Below are positions 54,354 through 63,710 of a stretch of DNA of 64,000 nt, in pieces; the stretch's first letter is position 1, and each line of letters starts with the position of its first letter. The position numbers were made by a program, and so were the translations under genes. The stretch spans positions 51,806 through 115,805 of the forward strand of contig NZ_JFCA01000019.1 in assembly GCF_000612585.1 (NCBI RefSeq). Direction: 5' to 3'. This DNA comes from Pseudomonas sp. CHM02. GTDB lineage: Bacteria; Pseudomonadota; Gammaproteobacteria; Pseudomonadales; Pseudomonadaceae. The notes beneath the pieces are model-generated. The model saw nothing but the letters and a program-made list of their open reading frames with translations. It was not told the origin of the DNA and made no database searches.

Positions 54354-56639
54354 TTAAAGCGACGAGTATTTCTTGCGCAGACGCTGACGGATCAGCTCGG
54401 CGAGGGTGTTCATGATGAAGGTGAACAACAGCAGCACCAGCGCCGAAAGGAACAGCACGCGGTAGTGACTGCCGCCCACTTCCGACTCCGGCATTTCCAC
54501 CGCGACGTTGGCCGCGAGCGTTCGCAGGCCTTCGAACAGGTTCATCTCCATCACCGGGGTGTTACCGGTGGCCATCAACACGATCATGGTCTCGCCGACC
54601 GCACGCCCCATGCCGATCATCAGCGCCGAGAAGATGCCCGGGCTGGCGGTCAGGATGACCACGCGGGTCATGGTCTGCCACGGCGTGGCACCCAGGGCCA
54701 ACGAGCCCAGGGTCAGGCCGCGTGGCACGCTGAACACGGCGTCTTCGGCGATGGAGTAGATGTTCGGGATCACCGCAAAACCCATGGCCAGGCCGACGAC
54801 CAGGGCATTGCGCTGGTCGTAGGTGATGCCGAGGTCGTGGGAGATCCACATGCGCATGTCGCCGCCGAAGAACCAGGTTTCCAGGTACGGGCTCATGTAC
54901 AGCGAGAGCCAGCCCACAAACAGGATCACCGGGATCAGGATCGCGCTTTCCCAGCCATCGGGAACCCGCAGGCGCAGGGATTCAGGCAGGCGACTGAAGA
55001 CAAAACCCGCCACCAGGATGCCGATCGGCAACAGCATCAACAGACTGAAGATGCCCGGCAGATGCCCTTCCACATACGGCGCCAGGAACAGGCCGGCGAA
55101 GAAGCCGAGGATCACCGTCGGCATCGCTTCCATCAGTTCGATCACCGGCTTGACCTTGCGGCGCAGGCTCGGGGCCATGAAGTAGGCGGTGTAGATCGCC
55201 GCGGCAACAGCCAGCGGCGCCGCCAGCAGCATGGCGTAGAACGCCGCCTTCAAGGTGCCGAAGGTCAGCGGGGCCAGGCTCATCTTGGGTTCGAAATCGG
55301 TGTTGGCGGCGGTCGATTGCCAGACGTATTTAGGCTCGTCGTAGTTTTCGTACCAAACCTTGCTCCACAGTGCACTCCAGGACACTTCCGGGTGCGGGTT
55401 GTCGAGCAGCAACGGTTGCAGCTTGCCGCCAGCTTCGACGATCACGCGGTTGGCGCGTGGCGACATGCCGTACACGCCTTGGCCATCGACCACCGGGTCC
55501 ACCAGCAGTGTGCGGTGCGCGGTGCTGTGGAACACGCCGAATTTGCCGGAAGCGTCGAGGGCGGTGAAGCCTTTGCGGCGCTCTTCGGCGGAGATTTCAA
55601 CGATAGGCGTCGTGCCCATCTGGAACGTGCGGATCTGCTTGAAGCGCTGCTCGCCATCCGGGTCGCGGGCCATGAACCACTGGGCCAGGCCGCCCTTGGA
55701 GTTACCGATGATCAGCGAGATGCCGCCCACCAGTTGCGTGCTGGCGGTGACTTCGGCATTGCCGTCTTCCAGCAGTTTGTAGCGGCCATTGAGGCTCTTG
55801 TCGCGCAGGCTGAACACATCGGCGAGGGCACGGCCGTTGATCACATATAGCCATTGCTGGCGTGGGTCGATGAAGATCGCCTTCACCGGCTCGGTCATCT
55901 GCGGCAGCTCGATGCGCTTCTGCTCGCTGGTGACTTCGCCGGTCATCATGTTTTCTTCGCGGCTCAGGGACAGCACGTTCAAGTGCGAACCAGCGGAACC
56001 TGCAATCACCAAGGACGAGTCCGTGGCATTGAGGGCCACATGCTCCAGCGGGCGACCGGCGTCATCCAGCACGATCGGCGTTTCACCGTAAGGGTATTCG
56101 ACCGCGGGGGTAATGGTTTTCTTGCCGTCCGGGTAGGACACCTTATAGGTGTGGCGGAATACCAGGGACTGGCCATTGGACAGGCCGAGGATCACCAGCG
56201 GGCTACCGGGCTGGTCTTCACCGATAGACGCAACGCTGGTGCCGGCGGGCAGTGGGAGGTCGACACGATTGAGTTCAGCGCCGGTTTCCACATTGAAGAA
56301 TAGCGCCTGGCCCTTGTCGGAAACCCGCATGGCGACCTGGTTCTGTTCTTCGAGGGAGATCATCAGCGGCTTGCCCGCGTCCTGGATCCAGGCCGGGGTC
56401 AGGGCGTCTTCCTTGGTCAATGAGGCACCCTGGAACAGCGGCGCGACGACGTAAGCCAGGAAGAAGAAAATCAGGGTGATCGCGCCGAGGACGGCGAGGC
56501 CGCCGACCAGCACATACCAACGGGTCAGGCGATCCTTGAGCGCGCGAATGCGGCGCTTACGTTGCAGCTCAGGCGTATTGAAGTCAATGCGCTTGGGGGG
56601 AGAAGTCGTCGTCATGGTGGAATTGGCCAGATCATTCAT
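54354..56639 (-). CDS. pstC: Phosphate ABC transporter permease PstC (extended form)
   Basis: This 761-residue permease has an N-terminal span (about residues 42-65), a long insertion with beta-propeller-like repeats (about 80-420) and a C-terminal permease core (MEAMPTVILGFFAGLFLAPY, then RVVILTASPGIFSALMIG). The insertion is typical of Pseudomonas. I use ATG 56639 (MNDLANST); a GTG two codons upstream is also open. A perfect Pho box lies 23 bp upstream. Confidence 0.92.
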   Translation of the reverse strand: MNDLANSTMTTTSPPKRIDFNTPELQRKRRIRALKDRLTRWYVLVGGLAVLGAITLIFFFLAYVVAPLFQGASLTKEDALTPAWIQDAGKPLMISLEEQNQVAMRVSDKGQALFFNVETGAELNRVDLPLPAGTSVASIGEDQPGSPLVILGLSNGQSLVFRHTYKVSYPDGKKTITPAVEYPYGETPIVLDDAGRPLEHVALNATDSSLVIAGSAGSHLNVLSLSREENMMTGEVTSEQKRIELPQMTEPVKAIFIDPRQQWLYVINGRALADVFSLRDKSLNGRYKLLEDGNAEVTASTQLVGGISLIIGNSKGGLAQWFMARDPDGEQRFKQIRTFQMGTTPIVEISAEERRKGFTALDASGKFGVFHSTAHRTLLVDPVVDGQGVYGMSPRANRVIVEAGGKLQPLLLDNPHPEVSWSALWSKVWYENYDEPKYVWQSTAANTDFEPKMSLAPLTFGTLKAAFYAMLLAAPLAVAAAIYTAYFMAPSLRRKVKPVIELMEAMPTVILGFFAGLFLAPYVEGHLPGIFSLLMLLPIGILVAGFVFSRLPESLRLRVPDGWESAILIPVILFVGWLSLYMSPYLETWFFGGDMRMWISHDLGITYDQRNALVVGLAMGFAVIPNIYSIAEDAVFSVPRGLTLGSLALGATPWQTMTRVVILTASPGIFSALMIGMGRAVGETMIVLMATGNTPVMEMNLFEGLRTLAANVAVEMPESEVGGSHYRVLFLSALVLLLFTFIMNTLAELIRQRLRKKYSSL

Positions 56640-56661
56640 GCGCACACCCTAGCGATCCTGT

Positions 56662-56679
56662 ATGACAGAAAGATGACAG
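56662..56679 (-). promoter_or_regulatory. Perfect Pho box upstream of pstC
   Basis: On the minus strand the 18-mer CTGTCATCTTTCTGTCAT has two exact CTGTCAT heptamers with 4-bp spacing, the consensus PhoB operator. It lies 22 bp before the pstC ATG, so pstCAB-phoU has its own PhoB-dependent promoter in addition to any read-through from pstS. Confidence 0.85.
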
Positions 56680-56737
56680 TGCAGTGACGCAACAAATCCG
56701 CCGCGAAGCTAGGCTGGCAGCGGACTAGAAAATTCGG

Positions 56738-56766
56738 ATGCGGAGCCGGCAGGCCGGCCCCGCAGA
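56738..56766 (-). terminator. Hairpin after pstS, possible attenuator
   Basis: On the minus strand GCGGGGCCGGC-CTG-CCGGCTCCGC forms a strong GC stem, followed within about 8 bp by ATTTTC. It lies 6 bp after the pstS stop. It probably separates abundant pstS mRNA from pstCAB; the weak T tract suggests partial termination. Confidence 0.6.
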
Positions 56767-56771
56767 GGCAA

Positions 56772-57758
56772 TCAGTTGCCTTCTTTCAGACCCAGGTCAG
56801 CCAGGGCCTTGGCGGCGACTTTGGCTGGCAGTGGGATGTAGCCGTCTTTCACCACAACTTCCTGGCCCTGCTTGGACAGAACCAGCTTCACGAATTCAGC
56901 TTCCAGCGGGGCCAGAGGCTTGTTCGGGGCTTTGTTGACGTACACGTAGAGGAAACGCGACAGCGGGTATTTGCCGTTCAGGGCGTTTTCTTCACTGTCT
57001 TCGATGAAGTCAGTGCTGCCTTTCTTGGCCAGGGCCACGGTTTTCACGCTGGCGGTCTTGTAGCCGATGCCCGAGTAACCGATGCCGTTCAGCGAGGAGC
57101 TGATCGACTGCACGACCGAAGCCGAGCCTGGTTGTTCGTTCACGTTTGGCTTGTAGTCGCCTTTGCACAGGGCTTCTTCTTTGAAGTAGCCGTAGGTGCC
57201 AGATACCGAGTTACGACCGAACAGTTGCACCGGCTTGTTGGCCAGGTCGCCGGTCACACCCAGGTCGCCCCAGGTTTTCACGTCAGCTTTGCCACCGCAC
57301 AGACGAGTCGAGGAGAAGATCGCGTCGACTTGCTCCATGGTCAGGTGCTGGATCGGGTTGTCCTTGTGCACGAATACAGCCAGGGCATCCACGGCGACCG
57401 GGATAGCGGTTGGCTTGTAGCCGTACTTCTGCTCGAAGGCCGCCAGTTCGGTGTCCTTCATCTTGCGGCTCATCGGGCCCAGGTTGGAGGTGCCTTCAGT
57501 CAGCGCAGGTGGCGCGGTAGCGGAGCCGGCAGCTTGAATCTGGATGTTGACGTTCGGGTATTCCTTTTTGTAACCCTCAGCCCACAGGGTCATCAGGTTA
57601 GCCAGGGTATCGGAACCGACGCTGGACAAGTTGCCCGACACACCAGTGGTCTTGACGTAAGCCGGAATTGCCGGATCAACACCAGCGGCCACCGCGTTGG
57701 CGGTCGCAACGCCAGCAGCGACAAAAGTCATTGCCGCCATCAAACGTTTCAGTTTCAT
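56772..57758 (-). CDS. pstS: Phosphate ABC transporter substrate-binding protein PstS
   Basis: This 328-residue periplasmic protein has a signal peptide ending near [11 protein letters not shown]. Phosphate-binding segments are [36 protein letters not shown] and [14 protein letters not shown]. It captures phosphate and delivers it to PstCAB, and is expected to be strongly induced by PhoB; a Pho box lies 68 bp upstream. Confidence 0.96.
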   Translation of the reverse strand: MKLKRLMAAMTFVAAGVATANAVAAGVDPAIPAYVKTTGVSGNLSSVGSDTLANLMTLWAEGYKKEYPNVNIQIQAAGSATAPPALTEGTSNLGPMSRKMKDTELAAFEQKYGYKPTAIPVAVDALAVFVHKDNPIQHLTMEQVDAIFSSTRLCGGKADVKTWGDLGVTGDLANKPVQLFGRNSVSGTYGYFKEEALCKGDYKPNVNEQPGSASVVQSISSSLNGIGYSGIGYKTASVKTVALAKKGSTDFIEDSEENALNGKYPLSRFLYVYVNKAPNKPLAPLEAEFVKLVLSKQGQEVVVKDGYIPLPAKVAAKALADLGLKEGN

Positions 57759-57825
57759 GCCTTGCTCCTAGCAGATAGGGATAGTTGGATCGGGGCCAAG
57801 TATCGGGAGGCCGTGTGAACACTCT

Positions 57826-57843
57826 ATGTCTGCAATGTGACAG
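57826..57843 (-). promoter_or_regulatory. Pho box upstream of pstS
   Basis: On the minus strand CTGTCACATTGCAGACAT matches the PhoB operator with one mismatch in the first heptamer and two in the second. Placement 68 bp before the pstS ATG is right for activation. The rest of 57759-57936 contains no gene; a hairpin at 57898-57922 may end the MFS gene. Confidence 0.75.
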
Positions 57844-57936
57844 TTAGATGAAAGGCCACTATCGGCAAGGTGAAGGGGCGCAGCGAGGAGTTGCCATCGC
57901 TCCCACGCAGGGCGCGGGAGCGAGCATGTCAAGGAA

Positions 57937-59226
57937 TCAGCGTGAACGCTTCCACAGATACCCACCCACCAACATCCCCATCACACACAGGGCAGCCACG
58001 TAGTAAGACGGCCCCATCGGGCTTTCCTTCATCAGCAGCGACACCGCCAACGGCGTCAGGCCGCCGAAAATGGCGTAGGCCACGTTGTAGGAGAACGACA
58101 ACCCGCTGAAACGCACCACCGGCGGGAAGGCCTTGACCATGACGTAAGGCACTACGCCAATGGTGCCTACAAACAGACCGGTCAGCGTGTACAGCGGGAA
58201 CAGCCAGTCCGGGTGAGCGATGAGGCTGTGATAGAGGGTCCAGGAGGTTGCCAGCAACAGCGCGCAACCGACAATCAGCACGCGGCCAGCACCGAAGCGG
58301 TCCGCCAGGGCACCCGAGGCTATGCAGCCCAGGCTCAAGGCGACGATGGCCAGGCTGTTGGCCTGCAGCGCAACCGTGGCGCTGAAGTGATAGACCGTTT
58401 GCAGCACGGTCGGGGTCATCAGGATGACAACGACGATACCGGCCGACAGCAGCCAGGTCAGCAGCATCGACAGCACGATGGCACCCCGGTGATCACGCAG
58501 TACTGCACGCAATGGCAGCTCGGCGGCCAGGGTCTTGCGTTGCTGCATCTCGGCGAAGATCGGTGTTTCATGCAGCCAGCGGCGCAGGTACACCGACAAC
58601 AGGCCGAACACGCCGCCGAGCAGGAACGGGATACGCCAGGCGTAATCCGAGACCTGCTCCGGGCTATAAATAGTGTTGATCGCCGTGGCCACCAGCGAGC
58701 CCAGCAGGATCCCGGCCGTCAGGCCGCTGGTGAGGGTGCCGCAGGCGTAGCCGATATGGCGTGGCGGTACGTGCTCGGAGACGAACACCCAGGCGCCGGG
58801 TACTTCGCCGCCGATGGCCGCGCCCTGGATGATGCGCATCAGCAGCAACAGGACCGGCGCCCACAGGCCGATCTGCGCGTAGGTTGGCAGCAGGCCCATG
58901 ATCAGGGTCGGCACGGCCATCATGAAGATGCTCAGGGTGAACATCTTCTTGCGGCCCAGCAGGTCACCGAAGTGCGCCATGATGATGCCGCCCAGTGGGC
59001 GTGCGAGGTAACCAGCGGCGAAGATGCCGAAGGTCTGCATCATGCGCAGCCATTCAGGCATGTCCACAGGGAAGAACAGTTTCCCGACCACGGTGGCGAA
59101 AAACACGAAAATGATGAAGTCATAAAACTCCAGCGCCCCGCCCAAGGCAGACAGCGACAGGGTTTTGTAGTCGTTGCGGGTCAGCGGGCGCGAAGGTTGC
59201 GCACTGCTTGCGGGCACGGAGGACAT
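57937..59226 (-). CDS. MFS transporter, metabolite:H+ symporter type
   Basis: This 429-residue protein has about 12 membrane spans and the MHS-family features ALGGALEFYDFIIFVFF at span 1 and ARPLGGIIMAHFGDLLGRKK between spans 2 and 3. Related proteins import citrate, proline/betaine or other small acids; the substrate cannot be read from sequence. ATG 59226 gives MSSVPASSAQ; the open frame to 59334 lacks conservation. A similar MFS gene follows pstS in P. aeruginosa. Confidence 0.83.
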   Translation of the reverse strand: MSSVPASSAQPSRPLTRNDYKTLSLSALGGALEFYDFIIFVFFATVVGKLFFPVDMPEWLRMMQTFGIFAAGYLARPLGGIIMAHFGDLLGRKKMFTLSIFMMAVPTLIMGLLPTYAQIGLWAPVLLLLMRIIQGAAIGGEVPGAWVFVSEHVPPRHIGYACGTLTSGLTAGILLGSLVATAINTIYSPEQVSDYAWRIPFLLGGVFGLLSVYLRRWLHETPIFAEMQQRKTLAAELPLRAVLRDHRGAIVLSMLLTWLLSAGIVVVILMTPTVLQTVYHFSATVALQANSLAIVALSLGCIASGALADRFGAGRVLIVGCALLLATSWTLYHSLIAHPDWLFPLYTLTGLFVGTIGVVPYVMVKAFPPVVRFSGLSFSYNVAYAIFGGLTPLAVSLLMKESPMGPSYYVAALCVMGMLVGGYLWKRSR

Positions 59227-59682
59227 GGCAAGGCTTCTCTTATAGTAATCAGGACGGCAAGCGGGACTTGCGGCAGGTTTGGCAAGATAGCAAATCGCTA
59301 GAAAAAGCACAGCGTTGAGCGAATAACAGTTCAAAGCGATGAAATATTCCCCATTCCTGCCCTTTAACGGCGCCCAGAAGCACAGTTGCCGGAAAAAGCC
59401 GCGATACAGCCGTTAATTGCCGACCAAATGAGCGCCCAGAGGTCGTCGTGGCGCCAGGGTCTCGATATACTCGGCCCCTGCAAGCGCAAGAACCCCAGTC
59501 TTGAGGGGCTGCTGTGCCAAAACGTCGTTGGGTGCCTTCCAGCCGATTTGGCAGAGTTTCCCTTTAGTACGCCTTACGAGAAATGCATCACGCGGTGTAT
59601 GTTGGTGCTGAAACGTTTTTTTCGAAGACGGCTATCCACTTGAAATACCCATGAAGCGTTACGGGTCAGAGGCACCCTCGGC
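59227..59682. other. Intergenic region between MFS gene and thioesterase
   Basis: These 456 bp lie between divergent genes. I find no convincing coding sequence; the 85-codon frame at 59386-59643 has no family resemblance or good ribosome site. A CCCC-AGTCTTGA-GGGG hairpin lies near 59493-59508, and a GTTTTTTTCG run near 59619-59629. Promoters for both flanking genes must be here. The length would permit an unrecognised small RNA, but nothing specific supports one. Confidence 0.4.
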
Positions 59683-60087
59683 ATGATCGAACTCGAACAA
59701 GAAGATCCTATCCCGCAAGGCGATCTCGCCCTGCAAATCACCGCACTCCCACGTGAAACCAACGGTTTCGGCGATATCTTCGGCGGCTGGCTGGTCGCGC
59801 AGATGGACCTGGCCGGCACCGCGATGGCCAGCAAGGTTGCGGGCGGGCGCGTTGCAACCGTGGCCATTGATCGCATGGCGTTCCTGGTACCGGTCGCGGT
59901 AGGCGCACAACTGTCCTTCTATACCCAGGCCCTGGAAATCGGCCGCAGCTCGATCCAGATGATGGTCGAAGTGTGGAGCGACGACCCGCTGTCCAGCGAG
60001 TGGCGCAAGGTTACCGAGGCCGTATTCGTGTTCGTCGCCATCGACGGCAGCGGTCGTACGCGTTCGGTGCCACCACGCGCGCGTTAA
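59683..60087 (+). CDS. Acyl-CoA thioesterase, hotdog fold (YciA-like)
   Basis: This 134-residue protein is a single hotdog domain. TNGFGDIFGGWLVAQMDLAG contains the family Asn and catalytic Asp, and VAIDRMAFLVPVAVGAQLSF follows. YciA-type enzymes hydrolyse a range of acyl-CoAs in the cytoplasm. The physiological substrate is unknown. It may share a transcript with the mutarotase gene 58 bp downstream. Confidence 0.85.
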   Translation: MIELEQEDPIPQGDLALQITALPRETNGFGDIFGGWLVAQMDLAGTAMASKVAGGRVATVAIDRMAFLVPVAVGAQLSFYTQALEIGRSSIQMMVEVWSDDPLSSEWRKVTEAVFVFVAIDGSGRTRSVPPRAR

Positions 60088-60145
60088 ACCTCGCGGGGTT
60101 TTGACGGTCAATTGCCCCATTGCCTGCCATAAAGAGTGTTTTGTT

Positions 60146-61045
60146 ATGCCGACGCCCCACGTTGAAACCGTGAAAATCGACGAGCTGGACTGCTGGCGCA
60201 TCCGCCACAACGGTGCCGAACTGATGGTGGCCCAACAGGGCGCGCATATCTTCAGCTACCAGCGCGCCGGCGAGCAGCCGCTGATCTGGCCGAACCCTGA
60301 AGCGGTGTTCAAAAAGGGCAAGGGCATCCGTACCGGCGTACCGGTGTGCTGGCCGTGGTTTGGTGTATTCGACCGCAACCCGCAGAGCGTCAAGGCGATG
60401 CGCCAGAGCGATCAGCCGGCCGGCGCCCATGGTTTCGTGCGTACAGCGCTGTGGGCGTTGGCCGCGAGCGAGCTCGAAGGTGAAGCGTTGCGGGTGGACC
60501 TGGTGCTACCAGTCCCGGCAGGCGGTTTTCCTGGCTGGCCCCATCAGGTCGACCTCAAGCTGAGCCTGTTGCTGGACGACCAGTTGCATATCCGCCTCAC
60601 CAGCCATAACCGTGGCACTGACACCGTGACCCTCAGCCAGGCGCTGCATACCTACTTTGCGGTGAGCGACGTGCGCAACGTGCAGGTCGAAGGCCTGGAC
60701 GGGCTGGCGTATATCGATACCGCCGACGGCTGGGCCGAGAAAGCACAATCCGGTCTGCTGCACTTCAACGCCGAGACTGATCGCATCTACCTCGATACGC
60801 CGTCCCGGCTGAATATTGTCGACAAAGACTGGCAGCGCCGCATCCAGCTCACCGCTCAGGGCTCGACGTCGACCGTTATCTGGAACCCTTGGACCGAACG
60901 CGCCAAGGCGTTTGATGACATGGCCGATGATGGGTGGGCAGGCATGCTGTGCATCGAGACGGCGAATGTGCTGGATGATGTGGTGAGCCTGGCACCCGGC
61001 GAAAGCCATACCCTGGGCGTGAGCATCAAAGCGCTAGCCCTGTAA
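60146..61045 (+). CDS. D-hexose-6-phosphate mutarotase (YeaD type)
   Basis: This 299-residue aldose-1-epimerase-like protein has WPNPEAVFKKGKGIRTGVPV, CWPWFG and the catalytic-region segments AHGFVRTALWAL and SQALHTYFAVSDV. It interconverts anomers of hexose 6-phosphates. ATG 60146 is chosen because the family starts near MPTPHVETVKI; the ORF opens at 60101. Confidence 0.86.
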   Translation: MPTPHVETVKIDELDCWRIRHNGAELMVAQQGAHIFSYQRAGEQPLIWPNPEAVFKKGKGIRTGVPVCWPWFGVFDRNPQSVKAMRQSDQPAGAHGFVRTALWALAASELEGEALRVDLVLPVPAGGFPGWPHQVDLKLSLLLDDQLHIRLTSHNRGTDTVTLSQALHTYFAVSDVRNVQVEGLDGLAYIDTADGWAEKAQSGLLHFNAETDRIYLDTPSRLNIVDKDWQRRIQLTAQGSTSTVIWNPWTERAKAFDDMADDGWAGMLCIETANVLDDVVSLAPGESHTLGVSIKALAL

Positions 61046-61058
61046 ACCCAAACCCCAT

Positions 61059-61140
61059 GTAGGAGCTGGCTTGCCAGCGATGAGGCCCGCAAGATCTCCT
61101 TCGATCTCAAGCACCTCATCGCCGGCAAGCCGGCTCCTAC
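61059..61140. repeat. REP/BIME element after the mutarotase gene
   Basis: GTAGGAGCTGGCTTGCCAGCGATGAGG and CCTCATCGCCGGCAAGCCGGCTCCTAC-type arms face each other around about 30 bp. It separates two convergent genes. Confidence 0.9.
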
Positions 61141-61154
61141 GGGTTTCGCGGTGT

Positions 61155-61691
61155 TTAGAGGTCGGATTCCTTTACGACCCGCACTTTCCCCGCATCCAGC
61201 GCATAGGCCGCATCGGCCAGGTCATTGTTGACCTTCTCCACTTTCAGCGTGCCCGTGACCCACAGCGGCGTGTAGATATCATCCAGCTTCAGCCCCTTGG
61301 GATAACGCACCAAGACCAGTTGGTTCGGCGGCGGTGGCGGCACGTGGATGCACGCGCCTGGGTAAGGCACGAGGAAGAACAGCGTGCTGCGGCCTTTGGC
61401 ATCAGTTTCCAACGGCACCGGGTAGCCGCCGATACGGATGTTCTTGCCGTTCATGGCGGCCACGGTCTTGGTCGAATACATCACCGCCGGCAAGCCCTTG
61501 CTCTGTTTCAGGCCACCCTTGTCGGTGAACGTGCCTTGGGCTTCGGGGGAGTTGTGGTCGATCTCGGGCATGGCCTCGAGGGCTTTCTGGTCCGACAGCG
61601 GCATCAGGTCAAGCCAGTCGGTTTCCGGCAGTTCGCCGGCGTGGGCCAGGGCAGAGCCCAGTAATAAGAGGGTAAACAGAAGACGGCGCAT
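61155..61691 (-). CDS. Secreted DUF3299 protein
   Basis: This 178-residue protein has a signal peptide (MRRLLFTLLLLGSALAHA) and a DUF3299 body with IRIGGYPVPLE, LFFLVPYPGACIHVPPPPPN and PLWVTGTLKVE. The CIHVPPPPPNQ segment is the family hallmark. Function is unknown; the family is periplasmic and sometimes found near ABC exporters. ATG 61691 places the signal peptide first. Confidence 0.83.
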   Translation of the reverse strand: MRRLLFTLLLLGSALAHAGELPETDWLDLMPLSDQKALEAMPEIDHNSPEAQGTFTDKGGLKQSKGLPAVMYSTKTVAAMNGKNIRIGGYPVPLETDAKGRSTLFFLVPYPGACIHVPPPPPNQLVLVRYPKGLKLDDIYTPLWVTGTLKVEKVNNDLADAAYALDAGKVRVVKESDL

Positions 61692-61769
61692 GGAGAGGCT
61701 CGACAAGGTTAGCAGTGTCGGCATTCTAGCCCCCTGCGCCTGCGCAGCGCAGAGGGCCGTGACGCTAAA

Positions 61770-62015
61770 TCATTTTTTTCGCAGCAGACCGTAGATCACC
61801 AGCAGCACGATGGCGCCGATCAGCGCGCCGAGGAAGCCGGCGCCCTGGCCTGCCTGGTAGATGCCCAGGGCCTGACCACCGTAGGTGGCGACCAGGGAAC
61901 CCGCGATACCCAGCAGGATGGTCATGATCCAGCCCATGCTGTCATCGCCCGGCTTGAGGAAACGCGCGAGCAGACCGACGATCAAGCCGATGAAGATGGT
62001 TCCGATGATACCCAT
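61770..62015 (-). CDS. GlsB/YeaQ/YmgE-family small membrane protein
   Basis: This 81-residue protein has three hydrophobic segments (about residues 3-19, 27-46, 57-77) with the family motifs GLIVGLLARFLKPG and GFLGALIGAIVLLVIYGLL. Such transglycosylase-associated proteins are often stress-induced; the biochemical role is unknown. Confidence 0.87.
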   Translation of the reverse strand: MGIIGTIFIGLIVGLLARFLKPGDDSMGWIMTILLGIAGSLVATYGGQALGIYQAGQGAGFLGALIGAIVLLVIYGLLRKK

Positions 62016-62121
62016 GGCATTTCCCTCTGATTGAATGTGAGTCATGGCAAAGACTAGTCAGGCTTTGCCATCCTGCAATCAGAGAGACGGCGGTAACCAA
62101 TGGTTCCCGCCAACCCGAGGC

Positions 62122-63207
62122 TTATTGCTCGGCGATCAGCGCCTCGACCTTCAAGATCTGCGCCTCGAGGGTCGCACGGTCCTTGCAGCGCAGGTTGGCG
62201 TGACCGACCTTGCGCCCGGCCTTGAAGGCCTTGCCGTAGTGATGCAGATGGCAGTCGTCGATGGCGATGACCTTTTCCACTGGCGGCACAACACCGATGA
62301 AATTGAGCATGGCGCTCTCACCGACCTTGGCGGTGGAACCCAACGGCAAACCCGCAACCGCCCGCAGGTGGTTCTCGAACTGGCTGCACTCGGCGCCTTC
62401 GGTGGTCCAGTGCCCGGAGTTGTGCACGCGCGGCGCGATTTCGTTGGCCTTGAGGCCGCCGTCGACTTCAAAGAACTCGAACGCCATTACGCCGACGTAA
62501 TCCAGTTGCTTGAGCACACGGCTGGAATAGTCTTCGGCCAGGGCTTGCAACGGGTGGTCGGTGCTGGCCACGGACAGCTTGAGGATGCCGCTGTCGTGAG
62601 TGTTGTGCACCAGCGGGTAAAAGCGGGTTTCGCCATCACGGGCACGCACGGCGATCAGCGAGACTTCGCCGGTGAACGGTACGAAGCCTTCGAGCAGGCA
62701 GGCGACGCTGCCCAGCTCGGCGAAGGTGCCGACCACATCGGCTTCGGTGCGCAGGACTTTCTGGCCCTTGCCGTCATAACCCAGGGTGCGGGTTTTCAGC
62801 ACGGCGGGCAGGCCGATGCTGGCGACTGCAGCGTCCAGGTCTGCCTGGGACTGGATATCGGCGAAGGCCGGGGTCGGGATCCCCAGGTCCTTGAACATGC
62901 TCTTCTCGAACCAGCGGTCGCGGGCGATGCGCAGAGCTTCGGCGCTCGGGTACACCGGGACGAACTGCGACAGGAACGCAACGGTTTCGGCCGGGACGCT
63001 TTCGAACTCGAAGGTCACCAGGTCGACTTCATCGGCCAGTTGGCGCAGGTGGTCCGGGTCGCTGTAGTCAGCGCACAGGTGTTCACCCAGGGCAGCCGCA
63101 CAAGCGTCCGGCGCCGGGTCCAGGAAAGCGAAGTTCATCCCCAGCGGGGTTCCCGCCAGGGCCAGCATGCGACCCAGTTGGCCGCCACCGATTACACCGA
63201 TCTTCAT
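62122..63207 (-). CDS. purK: N5-carboxyaminoimidazole ribonucleotide synthase PurK
   Basis: This 361-residue ATP-grasp enzyme makes N5-CAIR from AIR, bicarbonate and ATP in purine synthesis. Features are the N-terminal IGVIGGGQLGRMLALAG, VLKTRTLGYDGKGQKVL and the late NEIAPRVHNSGHWTTEGAE. ATG 63207 gives MKIGVIGGG; three extra codons upstream are not needed. It follows purE by 11 bp. Confidence 0.96.
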   Translation of the reverse strand: MKIGVIGGGQLGRMLALAGTPLGMNFAFLDPAPDACAAALGEHLCADYSDPDHLRQLADEVDLVTFEFESVPAETVAFLSQFVPVYPSAEALRIARDRWFEKSMFKDLGIPTPAFADIQSQADLDAAVASIGLPAVLKTRTLGYDGKGQKVLRTEADVVGTFAELGSVACLLEGFVPFTGEVSLIAVRARDGETRFYPLVHNTHDSGILKLSVASTDHPLQALAEDYSSRVLKQLDYVGVMAFEFFEVDGGLKANEIAPRVHNSGHWTTEGAECSQFENHLRAVAGLPLGSTAKVGESAMLNFIGVVPPVEKVIAIDDCHLHHYGKAFKAGRKVGHANLRCKDRATLEAQILKVEALIAEQ

Positions 63208-63218
63208 CGTCAACAACC

Positions 63219-63710
63219 TCAGGCAATGCGTGGGTCTGGATTGTCCAGCACGCTGTCTGTCTGCTCAGCACGGAATTTTTTCAGCACCGCATGGAACTGC
63301 GGGTGCTTGGCGCCCAGGATGCTCGCGGACAGCAACGCGGCGTTGATCGCGCCCGCTTTGCCGATCGCCAGGGTGGCCACCGGGATACCGGCCGGCATCT
63401 GCACGATGGACAACAGAGAATCCACGCCCGAGAGCATTGCCGACTGCACCGGCACACCGAGCACCGGCAGGTGGGTCTTGGCCGCGCACATGCCTGGCAG
63501 GTGCGCTGCACCGCCGGCACCGGCGATGATCACCTCGATGCCACGGGATTCTGCTTCATCGGCATACTGGAACAGCAAATCCGGAGTGCGGTGGGCGGAG
63601 ACCACTTTCACTTCGTAGGGAATGCCGAGTTTTTCCAGCATATCGGCGGTGTGGCTAAGGGTGGACCAATCGGACTTCGAGCCCATGATCACGCCAACCA
63701 ATGCACTCAT
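63219..63710 (-). CDS. purE: N5-carboxyaminoimidazole ribonucleotide mutase PurE
   Basis: This 163-residue class I PurE converts the PurK product N5-CAIR to CAIR. Active-site segments are [22 protein letters not shown] and [17 protein letters not shown]. It is translated from ATG 63710 behind a purine-rich AGAAGAGGCA leader and forms an operon with purK. Confidence 0.97.
   Translation of the reverse strand: MSALVGVIMGSKSDWSTLSHTADMLEKLGIPYEVKVVSAHRTPDLLFQYADEAESRGIEVIIAGAGGAAHLPGMCAAKTHLPVLGVPVQSAMLSGVDSLLSIVQMPAGIPVATLAIGKAGAINAALLSASILGAKHPQFHAVLKKFRAEQTDSVLDNPDPRIA

Noticed and set aside
53538..55850. A 770-codon plus-strand frame opposite pstA and pstC
   Set aside because: It spans two real genes on the other strand, has no start signal and a low-complexity His/Gln/Arg composition.
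59386..59643. An 85-codon plus-strand frame before the thioesterase gene
   Set aside because: It has no ribosome site or family resemblance and the DNA looks non-coding.
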